DNA from: Chloroflexota bacterium | Lineage (GTDB): Bacteria; Chloroflexota; Anaerolineae; 4572-78; J111 | Length of the DNA: 64,000 nt | Assembly (NCBI GenBank): GCA_016860845.1 | Contig: BOKF01000018.1 | Span: forward strand, 96,678 to 160,677 | Reading direction: 5' to 3' | Shown here: piece by piece, positions 8,747 through 17,670 of the stretch | How positions within the stretch are numbered: the stretch's first letter is position 1 | Layout: each line of letters begins with the position of its first letter | Translations under genes and position numbers: made by a program | The notes under the pieces: model-generated | Databases searched by the model: none | The model's input: only the letters and a program-made list of their open reading frames with translations | Told to the model about the DNA's origin: nothing

Positions 8747-9745
8747 ATGATCATTACTCGAACCCCCCTACGCATTAGTTTCGCCGGCGGCGGCAGTGAC
8801 CTACCTGCTTTTTATGAGCAAGAACAGGGCGCTGTCGTGAGTACGGCCATTGACAAGTATATCTACATCACCGTTAACCCCAAGTTCGATCATAAGATTC
8901 GGGCGAGCTACTCTGTCACCGAGATTGTGGACAGTGTGGATGAGCTAAAGCATGAGTTGATTCGGGAAGCCCTGTACTTACTCGATATTAGACAAGGCAT
9001 CGAAATTACTTCCATCTCTGATATCCCTTCCCAGGGAACCGGTTTGGGTTCTTCGAGCAGCTATACCGTCGGTTTACTGAATGCGCTGTATGCCTATAAA
9101 GGGCATATGGCCGGGGCCGAACGCTTGGCTGATGAAGCTTGCCATATCGAAATTGACCGCTGCCGCAAACCTATTGGCAAGCAGGATCAATATATTGCCG
9201 CGTATGGTGGTTTGCAGTATATCCGCTTCAATCCGGACGGCAGCGTCTTTACGGATCCGGTCATCTGCTCGCCCGCCACCCGCAAACGGTTGGAGTCGAG
9301 GTTATTGCTGCTTTACACCGGCCTGACCCGCAGCGCCGATGGCATTTTAGCCGAACAGGGCCAGGGTACCCGTTCCAGCGAAGACAAACGAGCCTCCCTC
9401 CGGCGGATGGTTAGCTTGGCCGGTGAATTATGTGAGGCGCTCGGCCGAGATGACATTGACGCTTTCGGTGAAATTCTCCACGCCGGTTGGCTGGAAAAAC
9501 GCAAGTTAGCCAGCAGTATCAGCAACGGTCAAATTGACACCTGGTATGAACGGGCCAGAGCTGCCGGGGCTATCGGCGGCAAACTACTAGGCGCAGGCGG
9601 GGGTGGTTTTCTACTCCTCTACGCCGACCCGGCCCATCATACCGATATTTGCCGGGCTTTGCCGGAGTTACAGCCTATCCCCTTCAATTTTTGCCCGCAA
9701 GGCAGCAAAATTATTTATGTGGAAGAGCATGGGTATAAGCCCTGA
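8747..9745 (+). CDS. hddA: D-glycero-D-manno-heptose 7-phosphate kinase-like GHMP kinase
   Basis: This 332-residue protein shows the N-terminal PLRISFAGGGSDLP of HddA and fucokinase-type GHMP kinases. It has the phosphate loop GTGLGSSSS at 97-105 and a C-terminal GGKLLGAGGGGF. HddA phosphorylates D-glycero-D-manno-heptose 7-phosphate at C1 on the route to GDP-heptose. GmhB then removes the 7-phosphate, and a GmhB-like gene is present at 4212. No GmhA isomerase is seen in the window. GGAAGG precedes the ATG. This is the last gene of the rightward unit, which meets the leftward operon tail-to-tail. Kinases for other sugars share these motifs, so the substrate is probable rather than certain. 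Confidence 0.8.
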   Translation: MIITRTPLRISFAGGGSDLPAFYEQEQGAVVSTAIDKYIYITVNPKFDHKIRASYSVTEIVDSVDELKHELIREALYLLDIRQGIEITSISDIPSQGTGLGSSSSYTVGLLNALYAYKGHMAGAERLADEACHIEIDRCRKPIGKQDQYIAAYGGLQYIRFNPDGSVFTDPVICSPATRKRLESRLLLLYTGLTRSADGILAEQGQGTRSSEDKRASLRRMVSLAGELCEALGRDDIDAFGEILHAGWLEKRKLASSISNGQIDTWYERARAAGAIGGKLLGAGGGGFLLLYADPAHHTDICRALPELQPIPFNFCPQGSKIIYVEEHGYKP

Positions 9746-9852
9746 AAAACGGCTCTTCGGTTTCTTAGTTTTTTTGTAGTTGTTTTGGGTGCAGCGCACC
9801 GTGTCTTTGTGGCTGCGGGGCTGGTTGGTCTCAAAACAGTCGCATCTCTTAT

Positions 9853-9883
9853 GCTCTCCGTTGTAGCCAACGCTCCGGAGAGC
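9853..9883. repeat. Inverted repeat between converging genes
   Basis: GCTCTCCG (9853-9860) and CGGAGAGC (9876-9883) form a perfect 8-bp stem. TTG/CAA can extend it on the loop side across a small bulge. It lies between the convergent ends of the kinase gene (stop 9745) and the leftward operon (stop 9985). A two-way transcription stop is plausible, but neither side has a strong T-tract. The rest of the 239-bp gap shows nothing else convincing. Confidence 0.4.
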
Positions 9884-9984
9884 TATTCTTTAGCCGGTAT
9901 CGGGTTGTTTGAGATTGGTTCGTTCATCGAGCGTAGTAGGACTATCCGGAATTATTGCGCTATTTTACGCCCCGCAGTTTATGG

Positions 9985-12594
9985 TCAGTTTTCTTTGAGA
10001 AGAATGGGCAGGAAGATAGGAATAATTACATTTATCTTAACAGCCGTGTCATTAACCAAATTACTTACAGTTAAAATGATGCCCCCATTTGGTTGTGCTA
10101 TGATTGTCTCTGTTGTTGGCGTTTCCAAGCCTAAATTGGTTTCATAAGTGTTCCACCAAGCTACTGTATATGCTTGGCCCGCCTGGAAGCCGGGGAGGGT
10201 TATAGTGCCAGAAATAGGTGATATGACAAGACCATCAACTACACTTCTCCAGGTGTGCTGTGTGTTTTGAATCCACAGATGACCTTTATGATGGGTCAAA
10301 TCTTTTTGGCCGACAACCCGCAAGTTTGGATTGCTAACCGTTGCGGTGGCATCCTGATAGCTGCCATTGTTTAGGGCAATTGGGCCGATAAAGTTATAAA
10401 AGTTGCCATAGATTTCATGCAGGCCGGGTTGGCCATCCGGTCCTGGCTGGTTTTTTATGTTTTCTTTCCACCAATATAGTTCGCTCATAGCGCCTGCATC
10501 CAGTGTAGACCAAAGGAAGTTATGCAGCCAGATACCCTGGGTATCCAGGGCCAAATCTGGCTGTTCCTCCTGTTGGTTGAGAAAGTCAACCCCTGTTTCT
10601 CCTCTTATGACTGGTTTAGTGGGTGTATCATTTTGGGTCGTATACCAGTCAATATTGCTTCTGACATCGGCGCTGTAGTCGAGATGAAACTTGGCCGTGT
10701 CACTCTCATATAAGGGGTCGTTTTTCCAGCCCGTACTGATGTAGGCGTGTAGATCTGCATAATCAACATTTGGAAAGTTCGGATTGCCCCAGAATTGTTC
10801 GCCCGGAAATGAGTGCCAAAAACTGGTTGTTACCAGATGATCATTGGGATGGTCAAAGGCGCATTTTGCTCCATCACCAGAGCCAACCGGGACATTAAAT
10901 GCCCGGCAGTGCATATATTTACCCAATTCATCAGTCAAGGCATAGTGATTGCTGTTAAATGGATCGCCTTCATTGGTAAGCTCCCAGGAATGAATGTGGG
11001 CTGAATAGCCCCATCTGGCTTGTAGGTAACGCCACCAGGCCTGTTGGAGCCATCTGGTTTTGTTGACAGTTCTGCCCACACCATAAAATCCGTCCGTATT
11101 ATCCGGACCTGATGTAACGAAATCGCCACTGTCCTGGATTTTTCCATATAAGTTGTCGCCCTTATCCATCAGAACAAGTTTGAGATAAACGCTATGTTTT
11201 TCGGCCAGTTCAACTAATTTGTCGAGGGCATGGGATTCTTTTTGAGGAAAGTAAAGTTCGTACTCCATAGAGGGTTCGATCATAATCTCCGGACCATATT
11301 GTCCATTCCCCAAATCCTCCTGGATAGAAATTGAATCCACATAGGCGGCGCCCACCGTAACATTTTCGAGGCCCAGATATAGACGCGGCAAGAAGTTGTT
11401 ACTGCCCGAATTCCACACACCTTCAAGGTACTGCCAATCTGAATTGTTTAAGCCATAATTGGTTACTACGGTGCCGGTATCTGGTTCATAGCAATTGGGA
11501 TTCCAATCGCCCAGTTTGCCTACCAAACCATAGTTTGGGTAAGCGATATTTCGGGGTCCGGCTATGGCTACACCTCGATATTTTATTCTGAGGCGGTAAT
11601 TGGTGTTTTGTTTGATTGCCTCGGGATCATCCCAAAACTCAAAACGGCACGCATCAAACCAGCCTGTGTCGCCCTCGGGTTCGTAATCAAGGAACATGGT
11701 CATCGTGGTCCGATTTCCGTTCGAAAACGGTAAGAGGGCTGAACGGGGGAGGTAACCATCGTAGAGATTCCGGCCGCCTAAGTATCGATTCCAGGCTACG
11801 CCATAAATACTGCTAATCCATACCCGCAAAAGATTGATGTGATTCTGCTGAAATACCTGGAAATCAGGCTCATAATTTAAGGTCGAATTACCCAGGGGAG
11901 GACCATTAGGACCATAGGCAAAACCAAGACCATAGAAAGGTGTGCCATCGTCAAACTCAAAGTATCTGGAATCGGCGGCGCTAACTTTGATAAATCCTGG
12001 ATTTGATGAATTTGCGACTGTAAAATTTTGCGCAGCCGTCTCGGTGAATCCAGAAGCGTCTTGGGCCTTAAGCTTAAATTGCCAGGTTCCTGGCACGTTG
12101 GGGGCGAACCTGACCTTCCAGGCAAACTCGCCGGTTGGATAATTCCATTCTCTATCGAGGTTGTCCCGATTTTTTTTGATCTGCTCCTCAAAACCCTGAT
12201 AGTAAAAAGCTGGTTGTTGATAAGAGTTAGACCAATTTGTTTGTCCAGGAGGTAAAAAGAGAGCATCAACGCTGATACCTTGATGATTAGGATAGGTGGG
12301 ATCAATTCCATGCGGAGGGTTGGAATCATAGGGAAGTTGGAAGTTTTTCGCCACAGAGTTTTTTACTTGAAAGGTAATTTCAAGTTTTGCATATTTTGGG
12401 ACTTTGTTGCCAGAATAAGCGGCAGTGTTGGCGGTTATATTGGTAATCAATAGGTTTGTGGCGTTGGCGTTGACTGGGGTTTGAGTCTGGGCGAAGGTGA
12501 CTTTACCGAGAGCGGCCGGAAAAAGTAGCTCTACTCCGACAGCTATTAAAATGAAAAAGGTTCCGGGCCAGACACTTTTTGCTTGGGTTGTCAT
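9985..12594 (-). CDS. Secreted glycosidase-like protein with DUF5060-type N-terminus and LPILLK tail
   Basis: The 869-residue protein has a signal peptide (about 1-36). An Ig-like N-terminal domain follows (PGTWQFKLKAQDASG, similar to DUF5060), then a region starting SRYFEFDDGTPFYGLG, the usual entry into a clan GH-A TIM barrel. WELTNEGDPF (Glu near 540) and IRGETGVDF (Glu near 666) are the best candidates for acid/base and nucleophile. A C-terminal beta-sandwich follows and the chain ends IFLPILLKEN. Its ATG overlaps the upstream stop in ATGA, so it is translationally coupled to the PQQ-propeller gene. It probably cuts or remodels a polysaccharide outside the cell. The substrate is unknown, and assignment to a GH family needs a profile search. 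Confidence 0.75.
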   Translation of the reverse strand: MTTQAKSVWPGTFFILIAVGVELLFPAALGKVTFAQTQTPVNANATNLLITNITANTAAYSGNKVPKYAKLEITFQVKNSVAKNFQLPYDSNPPHGIDPTYPNHQGISVDALFLPPGQTNWSNSYQQPAFYYQGFEEQIKKNRDNLDREWNYPTGEFAWKVRFAPNVPGTWQFKLKAQDASGFTETAAQNFTVANSSNPGFIKVSAADSRYFEFDDGTPFYGLGFAYGPNGPPLGNSTLNYEPDFQVFQQNHINLLRVWISSIYGVAWNRYLGGRNLYDGYLPRSALLPFSNGNRTTMTMFLDYEPEGDTGWFDACRFEFWDDPEAIKQNTNYRLRIKYRGVAIAGPRNIAYPNYGLVGKLGDWNPNCYEPDTGTVVTNYGLNNSDWQYLEGVWNSGSNNFLPRLYLGLENVTVGAAYVDSISIQEDLGNGQYGPEIMIEPSMEYELYFPQKESHALDKLVELAEKHSVYLKLVLMDKGDNLYGKIQDSGDFVTSGPDNTDGFYGVGRTVNKTRWLQQAWWRYLQARWGYSAHIHSWELTNEGDPFNSNHYALTDELGKYMHCRAFNVPVGSGDGAKCAFDHPNDHLVTTSFWHSFPGEQFWGNPNFPNVDYADLHAYISTGWKNDPLYESDTAKFHLDYSADVRSNIDWYTTQNDTPTKPVIRGETGVDFLNQQEEQPDLALDTQGIWLHNFLWSTLDAGAMSELYWWKENIKNQPGPDGQPGLHEIYGNFYNFIGPIALNNGSYQDATATVSNPNLRVVGQKDLTHHKGHLWIQNTQHTWRSVVDGLVISPISGTITLPGFQAGQAYTVAWWNTYETNLGLETPTTETIIAQPNGGIILTVSNLVNDTAVKINVIIPIFLPILLKEN

Positions 12595-15500
12595 TTTAGA
12601 ATCACCGGAAAAAAGGCTTGCTTACCGTTGACCAGCAAGGAAATGTGGGCGGTCCGGAAAAATTCACCACCAGTGGCGGTGATGGACAGAGTATACCACA
12701 CCCCTTCAGAAAACGATGGGTCGTGTTGGTCGGTGAGCATTAGGATCGTCTGACCTCCCGGTGTGGGAAAGGTTGTCTGGACTGGGGGAGTGATGACCAG
12801 ATCGGATGAGGGACTGTTCCCGATCTGCAGCGTCACGGCTTCTGTAAAATTGCTGCTGTGTTGAACCTGGATGGTATACTCAGCCGTCCCCCCCGTATCA
12901 ATATATCGGATAGGCGGGGCCACGTTTAGGCTAAAGCCGGCGCCGGGAGCCGTCAAGGCTGCCGCCAGATTTTGAATGTAGAAGAGGTCTCCCTGATAGA
13001 AGGCAGGAGCATCGAGCCATTTAACAAGTTCGTCATACGGCTGTTTGAGGATATAGGCTTTGGCCTGGAAAAGGGCGGGGGCATCGTAAAGATGCTGAAA
13101 GGTTGCTTCGCCATATGAATTATCAAACTTAGCCACGAACCAATAGGGAGCGACATAACTATATTCATTGACGGCGTCTTGAACCTGGGAGTAGATATGC
13201 TGATTGAGGTAGTCGGCTAATTCGGGAGTGAGGAACATAAAATTCCGGGCCACCGCTAAAGCATTATGATGGCTCTCCTCCCAACCAGCGCCCCCGTAAA
13301 GGGTGGGTGCATAGGGGGTGTCTTTGGAAAAACTGTTAACGCGCAGGCCTAACAGGCGTTGGTAGGTAGTGAGGATGCTTTGATTCTGCGGATAGCCCGC
13401 TAATTTCTGCAATTCCAGGTACCCTTTGTAACCGGCAATATATTGGTTGAGCCAGTAAGGTTTTTTAATAAAGGTGTTGTCGCTTAAAGGCGCTTCCAGT
13501 TTGCCGCTCATCTGGTCGAAGATATTCTTGGCAAAGGCGGGATTATTGTTTCCCACAATCTGGGCATATTTCCATGCGCCATAAAAGGAAAAAGGCGGAA
13601 AATGCTGCCAATAGCCGCACCAGCCGCAAATCGGCTCGGTTGAAGGATTGTAAGGTGAGGTGTACGGTTGTCCCCACCAGCTTGACATATCGGCCGGGAT
13701 AACAAAGGCTTCCCTGGCCGCTCCGGTGCCCCAGCCAATGTGGACAATTCTGGTGAAGTCATACGGTTTACCCGGCCCGTAGTATGTTTGGAGGTATGTT
13801 TTTACCTGTTGTTGCGTGGTGGAGGATAGATGAGGGTAGGCCAAAAGAAGGGTGTAAACGGTATCGGCCGGATTTTGGAAGTAATCAAAGATCTCGCCAA
13901 AGGTACGCTCATCGGTGTATCCTCCGTTTCCATACAGATCAAAAAAGCCGGAGGAGTGATACCCAGGACGAAGCGGGCCAGCAGCCAGCATTTTTTGTAC
14001 TTCGGTTTCTAATCTTTGGGTCAGTTCTGTTTTGGTCGGGGAGGGTGAGGTATTTTGCGTAGAGACAATCGTAGCTAGCGGGAGGGGTGTTTTTGGATTG
14101 GTCCCGGCAGGGCTAAAGGCCAGGAGCGCGTTACCCTTGAGCATGAAAAGTTTACCCTGGTAAGGAACGGGAGGCGATTGCGTATTGCTATGTTTGCCGT
14201 AGATACCGTTTTTGCTTTTATTTTTACCGCTGTAAAGCTGCCAACCGTTCCCCTCGTTGTAGGCGGCGGCATCGCCAGCATTGTACATTTCCTGGTAGCC
14301 GGGGGCCAGGGCATTACTGGCTAGACTGTAACCAAAATAGTACCAATCTCTATTGGGTTGGCCTAAAGGTATCGTAACATCATAGCCTCCGGCTTCCCGG
14401 TCGCAACACAGGCTCCAGTAGATTAATCTGCCACCCGAAGAGTAAGCCATGGGTTCATCGCTGGCGTGGCCGTTTGTAGCTCCGGGGCCATTGCCCGTAT
14501 CAACCCGGCTAATATATTTGGTGCCAAATTTCCAACCAACCGGCCCCCCTCGTGAAATCCAGCCGCCAGAGTAATAAGCTGTCCCCTGATAATAAACCCC
14601 ATCAACGCCATTGATGACCGGCGGATATTTGCTGCCCGCATGGGTCACCCCTGACCAGGTAAAGGGTGCATACTCAGGTTTGCCATCCCCATTAGAATCA
14701 AACGTAAACTCTTGCCCCGTGCCGGCATTTAACACAAAAACGGTTCTGCGATCTGGCCGGTTCTGATAATAAGTGGTAATAATACCGGCATCCATCACTA
14801 CGGTGCCGGCAGCCCAATCACCCGGTATGGCGGTACTGGTTGGGCCGATGACGTTGCCAACCGGAATATTTTTAAAAAGAACATCAGTTTCAATGTGGGG
14901 AAGCTTGAAACTGTTTTGGGTATCCATGCGGTAATTTTCGCCACTTGAAAAAATAACGTAATCTTTGCCGGTGGCTTTTTCGGTATAGATAACGGGCCAA
15001 TAGGAGTGGAACCCTGCCCCTAGTAACTTTTGAGATTTCCAGATTAGAGAGCCGTTGGTCGCATCAATGGCGTAGGCATAAGCATCGTTAGAACCAAAAT
15101 AAAGCACCCCGTTTTTGTAGGCTGCCGAGAAAAGGATTGGGCCATCCGTTTTGTATCGCCATTGCAGGTTGCCGGTTACGGCATTGAGTGCATAAAAATA
15201 TCCATCTCTGTTACCCGCATAGACGGTATTATTGATAACCAATGGGTTGGTCTCAAAACCGGCGGCAGCTATATAGGGAGTATATCCAGGGATTGCCTGG
15301 CCGGAATTGGCGTCAACGGCATGTATTTTGCGATCATACCCCCCCACAAAGGCAATGCTTTGTCCATTGACGGTGGCAATGGTCGGGGAATGGCCTAAAG
15401 GTAGTTCGGTTGGATAGACCCACAATAGATTACCATTAGTGGCGCTGAAGGTATACAACCCTCGCGCTGTAGATATATACAATTTGCCGTTGGCGGCGAT

Positions 15501-15767
15501 AGGTTGAATCTTGTAAGGAATATAGGGTTCGATAGGATGATACCATTCAACCTTAAGATTTCCCCGTACCTCCTCGGGACTCCAGGATGTCCGTTGTGGA
15601 TTGGCCGCCAACATGGGCCAGTCATTGCTTGCATTCGCTGCTATAGGAGGCGGCGTGGCTTCGTATAACGAGGAAGCTTTGGCTCTGAGTTGTGATTGGA
15701 AGGGGATCATTTGGGTGGTTGCCAAAAGACCAATTATCAGAACGGTCAGGTTAATGATTTTTTTCAC
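12591..15767 (-). CDS. Secreted PQQ-type beta-propeller protein with FFPVILK end
   Basis: The 1058-residue protein starts at GTG after AAGGGAG. A signal peptide (MKKIINLTVL...) is followed by WPMLAANPQRTSW and repeated blades of the type GKLYIST, GLYTFSATNGNLLWVY, VYAGNRDGYFYALNAVTGNLQWRY and AIDATNGSLIWKS, classic PQQ/WD40-like propeller units. The middle (about 590-950) is helical and Trp/Tyr-rich, like an alpha-toroid that might bind or cut glycans. A beta-sandwich follows and the chain ends QAFFPVILK. No catalytic signature is clear, so the propeller may be structural or binding. It is the middle gene of a three-gene leftward operon. Its leader resembles that of the first gene (17133-15847). 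Confidence 0.75.
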   Translation of the reverse strand: MKKIINLTVLIIGLLATTQMIPFQSQLRAKASSLYEATPPPIAANASNDWPMLAANPQRTSWSPEEVRGNLKVEWYHPIEPYIPYKIQPIAANGKLYISTARGLYTFSATNGNLLWVYPTELPLGHSPTIATVNGQSIAFVGGYDRKIHAVDANSGQAIPGYTPYIAAAGFETNPLVINNTVYAGNRDGYFYALNAVTGNLQWRYKTDGPILFSAAYKNGVLYFGSNDAYAYAIDATNGSLIWKSQKLLGAGFHSYWPVIYTEKATGKDYVIFSSGENYRMDTQNSFKLPHIETDVLFKNIPVGNVIGPTSTAIPGDWAAGTVVMDAGIITTYYQNRPDRRTVFVLNAGTGQEFTFDSNGDGKPEYAPFTWSGVTHAGSKYPPVINGVDGVYYQGTAYYSGGWISRGGPVGWKFGTKYISRVDTGNGPGATNGHASDEPMAYSSGGRLIYWSLCCDREAGGYDVTIPLGQPNRDWYYFGYSLASNALAPGYQEMYNAGDAAAYNEGNGWQLYSGKNKSKNGIYGKHSNTQSPPVPYQGKLFMLKGNALLAFSPAGTNPKTPLPLATIVSTQNTSPSPTKTELTQRLETEVQKMLAAGPLRPGYHSSGFFDLYGNGGYTDERTFGEIFDYFQNPADTVYTLLLAYPHLSSTTQQQVKTYLQTYYGPGKPYDFTRIVHIGWGTGAAREAFVIPADMSSWWGQPYTSPYNPSTEPICGWCGYWQHFPPFSFYGAWKYAQIVGNNNPAFAKNIFDQMSGKLEAPLSDNTFIKKPYWLNQYIAGYKGYLELQKLAGYPQNQSILTTYQRLLGLRVNSFSKDTPYAPTLYGGAGWEESHHNALAVARNFMFLTPELADYLNQHIYSQVQDAVNEYSYVAPYWFVAKFDNSYGEATFQHLYDAPALFQAKAYILKQPYDELVKWLDAPAFYQGDLFYIQNLAAALTAPGAGFSLNVAPPIRYIDTGGTAEYTIQVQHSSNFTEAVTLQIGNSPSSDLVITPPVQTTFPTPGGQTILMLTDQHDPSFSEGVWYTLSITATGGEFFRTAHISLLVNGKQAFFPVILK

Positions 15768-15846
15768 AGCAAGACTCCCTTTAGCACTTTTGCGTTAAGT
15801 AGGCTTGGCAAGTAGTAATCCTGACAACAGTCTTACTTGTCAGCTA

Positions 15847-17133
15847 TCAGTTGGGGTAAGCAATCCACCACTCCTTGCCGGGCGAAACATCAAAATCTAC
15901 CGGCCCAACAATTCCACCGGGTTGGACAATTTCAAGACCAATGTCGCTGTTGGCGCCCCAGCCGGCCATACCTACCGGCACATTTTCGAAGCGGAGGGGC
16001 ACACAGTCCGTACTCATTGCGGTGCATCCCTGTACGATATTGCCCTGGCGATCTGTGTAACCACTGTACGTCACCATACCGTCGCCATCCGTATCCAGGT
16101 TCGCTGGCACATTTACGGTGACCTCGAATATAATGTGTTCGCTATTGTTGTAAAGGCAATCGTAATTGGGGCAAATCAGCACCATATTGAACGGGTCGTT
16201 GCGATTGACCAGGGCTGGATCGTCGTAGACCCAAAATTTGAATGAGGCGGTCTTGTTGTAGCCATATTGGTTCCGGGCTGGATAGTCCGTGCTCCAATAG
16301 GACTGGTTATGAAAGCCAAAGCCCTGCTTACTGGCCGAAACTTTGCCGCTCAGCGCTCGTTCATGAAAATAATCCAGATTGTTGAAGTTACTATCACCAA
16401 TGAGCGGGTTGGTAGTCCGGTAGGGTTCTATGGTTTTTTGGAGGTCGCTGACCGTTGGAGGGTCTTGTCCGGGCAAAGGGATATGGCTGCCAGGGTAAGG
16501 CGATTTGAGAATGCCAAAGTCAGCCCAGCCGCCAGTTCGGGCGATGCCGCATTTTCTGCCATCTTTGGTGCAAATACGCGCTTCCAGGAAGAAGGAGTGG
16601 AACCGTACGGTCAAATCCAGCCGGCCAGCATCATGATACTCTATTCGGAAGGCGTCCACACAGTTCTTGGCTATCCAATCAATACCCGCAAACTCGCAAC
16701 CGAGATCTCGATTGAGACCATATTTGTAGCCACTGTGCTTATGATGATTTTCATGGTTTGTCTCCCAAGGATAAGAGATGCTCTGTTCCCCCCACAAGTT
16801 GCCGGCTGGGCCAAACAAATCATCAACCACGGTTGGGTCCCAGTTATGGGTATGATCGTAATGGCAGCCGCGCGTCGTGTCCAAAAGCCCATGCCATTTG
16901 ATAGGATCGTGGTCCGGGCAGAGCGGCATACTGGGTATAGGGGTGGTTGTGGGTGCGGGAGCAGGCATGCTAGGATCGCCTTTCAGGATTATTGGGATGA
17001 AGATTTGAGAGTTCACGGGAGTTGTTTGTTGTTGTGGGGAAGCTTCGGCCTTGTTGTCTGGTGAGGGGAGAACCATTTGCATGATTACCAAAGGGCCAAT
17101 CAACAGAATGGCCAATTTAATGATTTTTTGCAC
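15847..17133 (-). CDS. Secreted His-rich protein of unknown function
   Basis: I start this protein at the GTG at 17133, read leftward, because CGGAGGTGG lies just upstream. The frame extends further 5' but without a comparable ribosome site. That gives 428 residues with a signal peptide much like that of the next gene. Shortly after the leader comes IFIPIILKGD, the motif found at the end of other secreted proteins here, followed by a Pro/Thr linker. The mature part is rich in His, Asp and Cys (CHYDHTHNWDP, ETNHENHHKHSG) and contains DTDGDGMV, a possible calcium loop. Metal binding is therefore likely by inspection. I do not recognise the family. It leads the leftward operon. Confidence 0.65.
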   Translation of the reverse strand: MQKIIKLAILLIGPLVIMQMVLPSPDNKAEASPQQQTTPVNSQIFIPIILKGDPSMPAPAPTTTPIPSMPLCPDHDPIKWHGLLDTTRGCHYDHTHNWDPTVVDDLFGPAGNLWGEQSISYPWETNHENHHKHSGYKYGLNRDLGCEFAGIDWIAKNCVDAFRIEYHDAGRLDLTVRFHSFFLEARICTKDGRKCGIARTGGWADFGILKSPYPGSHIPLPGQDPPTVSDLQKTIEPYRTTNPLIGDSNFNNLDYFHERALSGKVSASKQGFGFHNQSYWSTDYPARNQYGYNKTASFKFWVYDDPALVNRNDPFNMVLICPNYDCLYNNSEHIIFEVTVNVPANLDTDGDGMVTYSGYTDRQGNIVQGCTAMSTDCVPLRFENVPVGMAGWGANSDIGLEIVQPGGIVGPVDFDVSPGKEWWIAYPN

Positions 17134-17198
17134 GATCCACCTCCGTTTATCCCTTGAATATTCTTTGTGCGCTGCATTTTTGCAAACATTTTTAAGGA

Positions 17199-17207
17199 AT
17201 TTTAACA
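17199..17207 (-). promoter_or_regulatory. Candidate extended -10 for the leftward operon
   Basis: On the minus strand 17207-17199 reads TGTTAAAAT, an extended -10 about 65 bases upstream of the chosen GTG. The phased TTC repeats of the other promoters are not present in register (a TTC lies 22 rather than 25 bp upstream, with no partner). This operon therefore appears to be controlled differently. Confidence 0.3.
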
Positions 17208-17270
17208 CAGTCTCACGGATTTTTAAGAAGCGCCCTTCCTTGTTTTAGTTAACTCACGCACTTGACTAAC

Positions 17271-17315
17271 AAAAAGGCCCAGCTTCCCTCCTGCTTACAG
17301 AAGAGAAACTGGGCC
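17271..17315 (-). terminator. Intrinsic terminator, minus strand, with no recognised gene before it
   Basis: GGCCCAG (17276-17282) pairs with CTGGGCC (17309-17315), and inner TTC/GAA pairs extend the stem with two mismatches. On the minus strand the stem is followed at once by five T residues (17275-17271). No T-tract follows closely on the plus strand. No minus-strand gene lies upstream, so the signal either ends an unannotated small transcript or attenuates the leftward operon. Confidence 0.55.
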
Positions 17316-17417
17316 ATTACTGTTGTCTTTTCAACTTCACCAGTGAAGTGAAGCTCTTAGCTTGACCCTGATTTTGTTAAATCACAATGATTTGATTATT
17401 ACCAACCTTGTTGATTC
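17271..17417 (-). ncRNA. Candidate small RNA or leader transcript
   Basis: A minus-strand TATAAA lies at 17429-17424, so a transcript could start near 17417 and end at the terminator at 17271. The interval contains further short hairpins: CTTCAC-CA-GTGAAG near 17333 and AAATCA-CAA-TGATTT near 17380. No -35 match is convincing and no family is recognised. The call rests only on the orphan terminator and local structure. The wider gap 17134-17670 has no protein gene that I can support. Confidence 0.2.
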
Positions 17418-17535
17418 ACTGACTTTATACCCCGCAAGACACCCGGTAGTTTAGCAGAAGGTTTTGATTTCGGCAATAGCCTTCAAGTACCACTGGTATT
17501 GTGGCAACGGTCATAAATCACCAGGGTTAGGGCAA

Positions 17536-17563
17536 AAATCATCAACGAGCTCGTTGATGATTT
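17536..17563. repeat. Perfect 28-bp palindrome
   Basis: Bases 17536-17549 (AAATCATCAACGAG) are followed directly by their exact reverse complement at 17550-17563, with the GAGCTC core at the centre and no spacer. A 14-bp perfect arm is far beyond chance in a short gap. It lies 45 bp upstream of the phased-repeat promoter of the exporter operon. A dimeric repressor site or a cruciform are both possible. Confidence 0.75.
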
Positions 17564-17607
17564 AGCCTCTAACAGTACGCAAGTAGAATTTCGACAGAGA
17601 TTACCTA

Positions 17608-17663
17608 TTCTAACTTTTTTCTTACTATCTTCTCATGGCTTTATTATAAAAACCTGTTATATT
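17608..17663 (+). promoter_or_regulatory. Phased 11-bp direct-repeat operator plus extended -10 (site B), leaderless start
   Basis: TTCTAAC (17608), TTCTTAC (17619) and TTCTCAT (17630) are spaced exactly 11 bp apart. TGTTATATT follows with TG at 17655, 25 bp after the last TTC, as at the other sites. The -10 ends at 17663 and the ATG is at 17671, so transcription should begin at or one base before the start codon. No ribosome-binding site is present, which fits a leaderless mRNA. Confidence 0.7.
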
Positions 17664-17670
17664 CCTAACT

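Noticed and set aside
16267..17064. A 265-codon plus-strand frame opposite the leftward secreted gene
   Set aside because: It has no recognisable domain or ribosome site and lies wholly antisense to a gene with a clear signal peptide and AGGAGGTG-type site.
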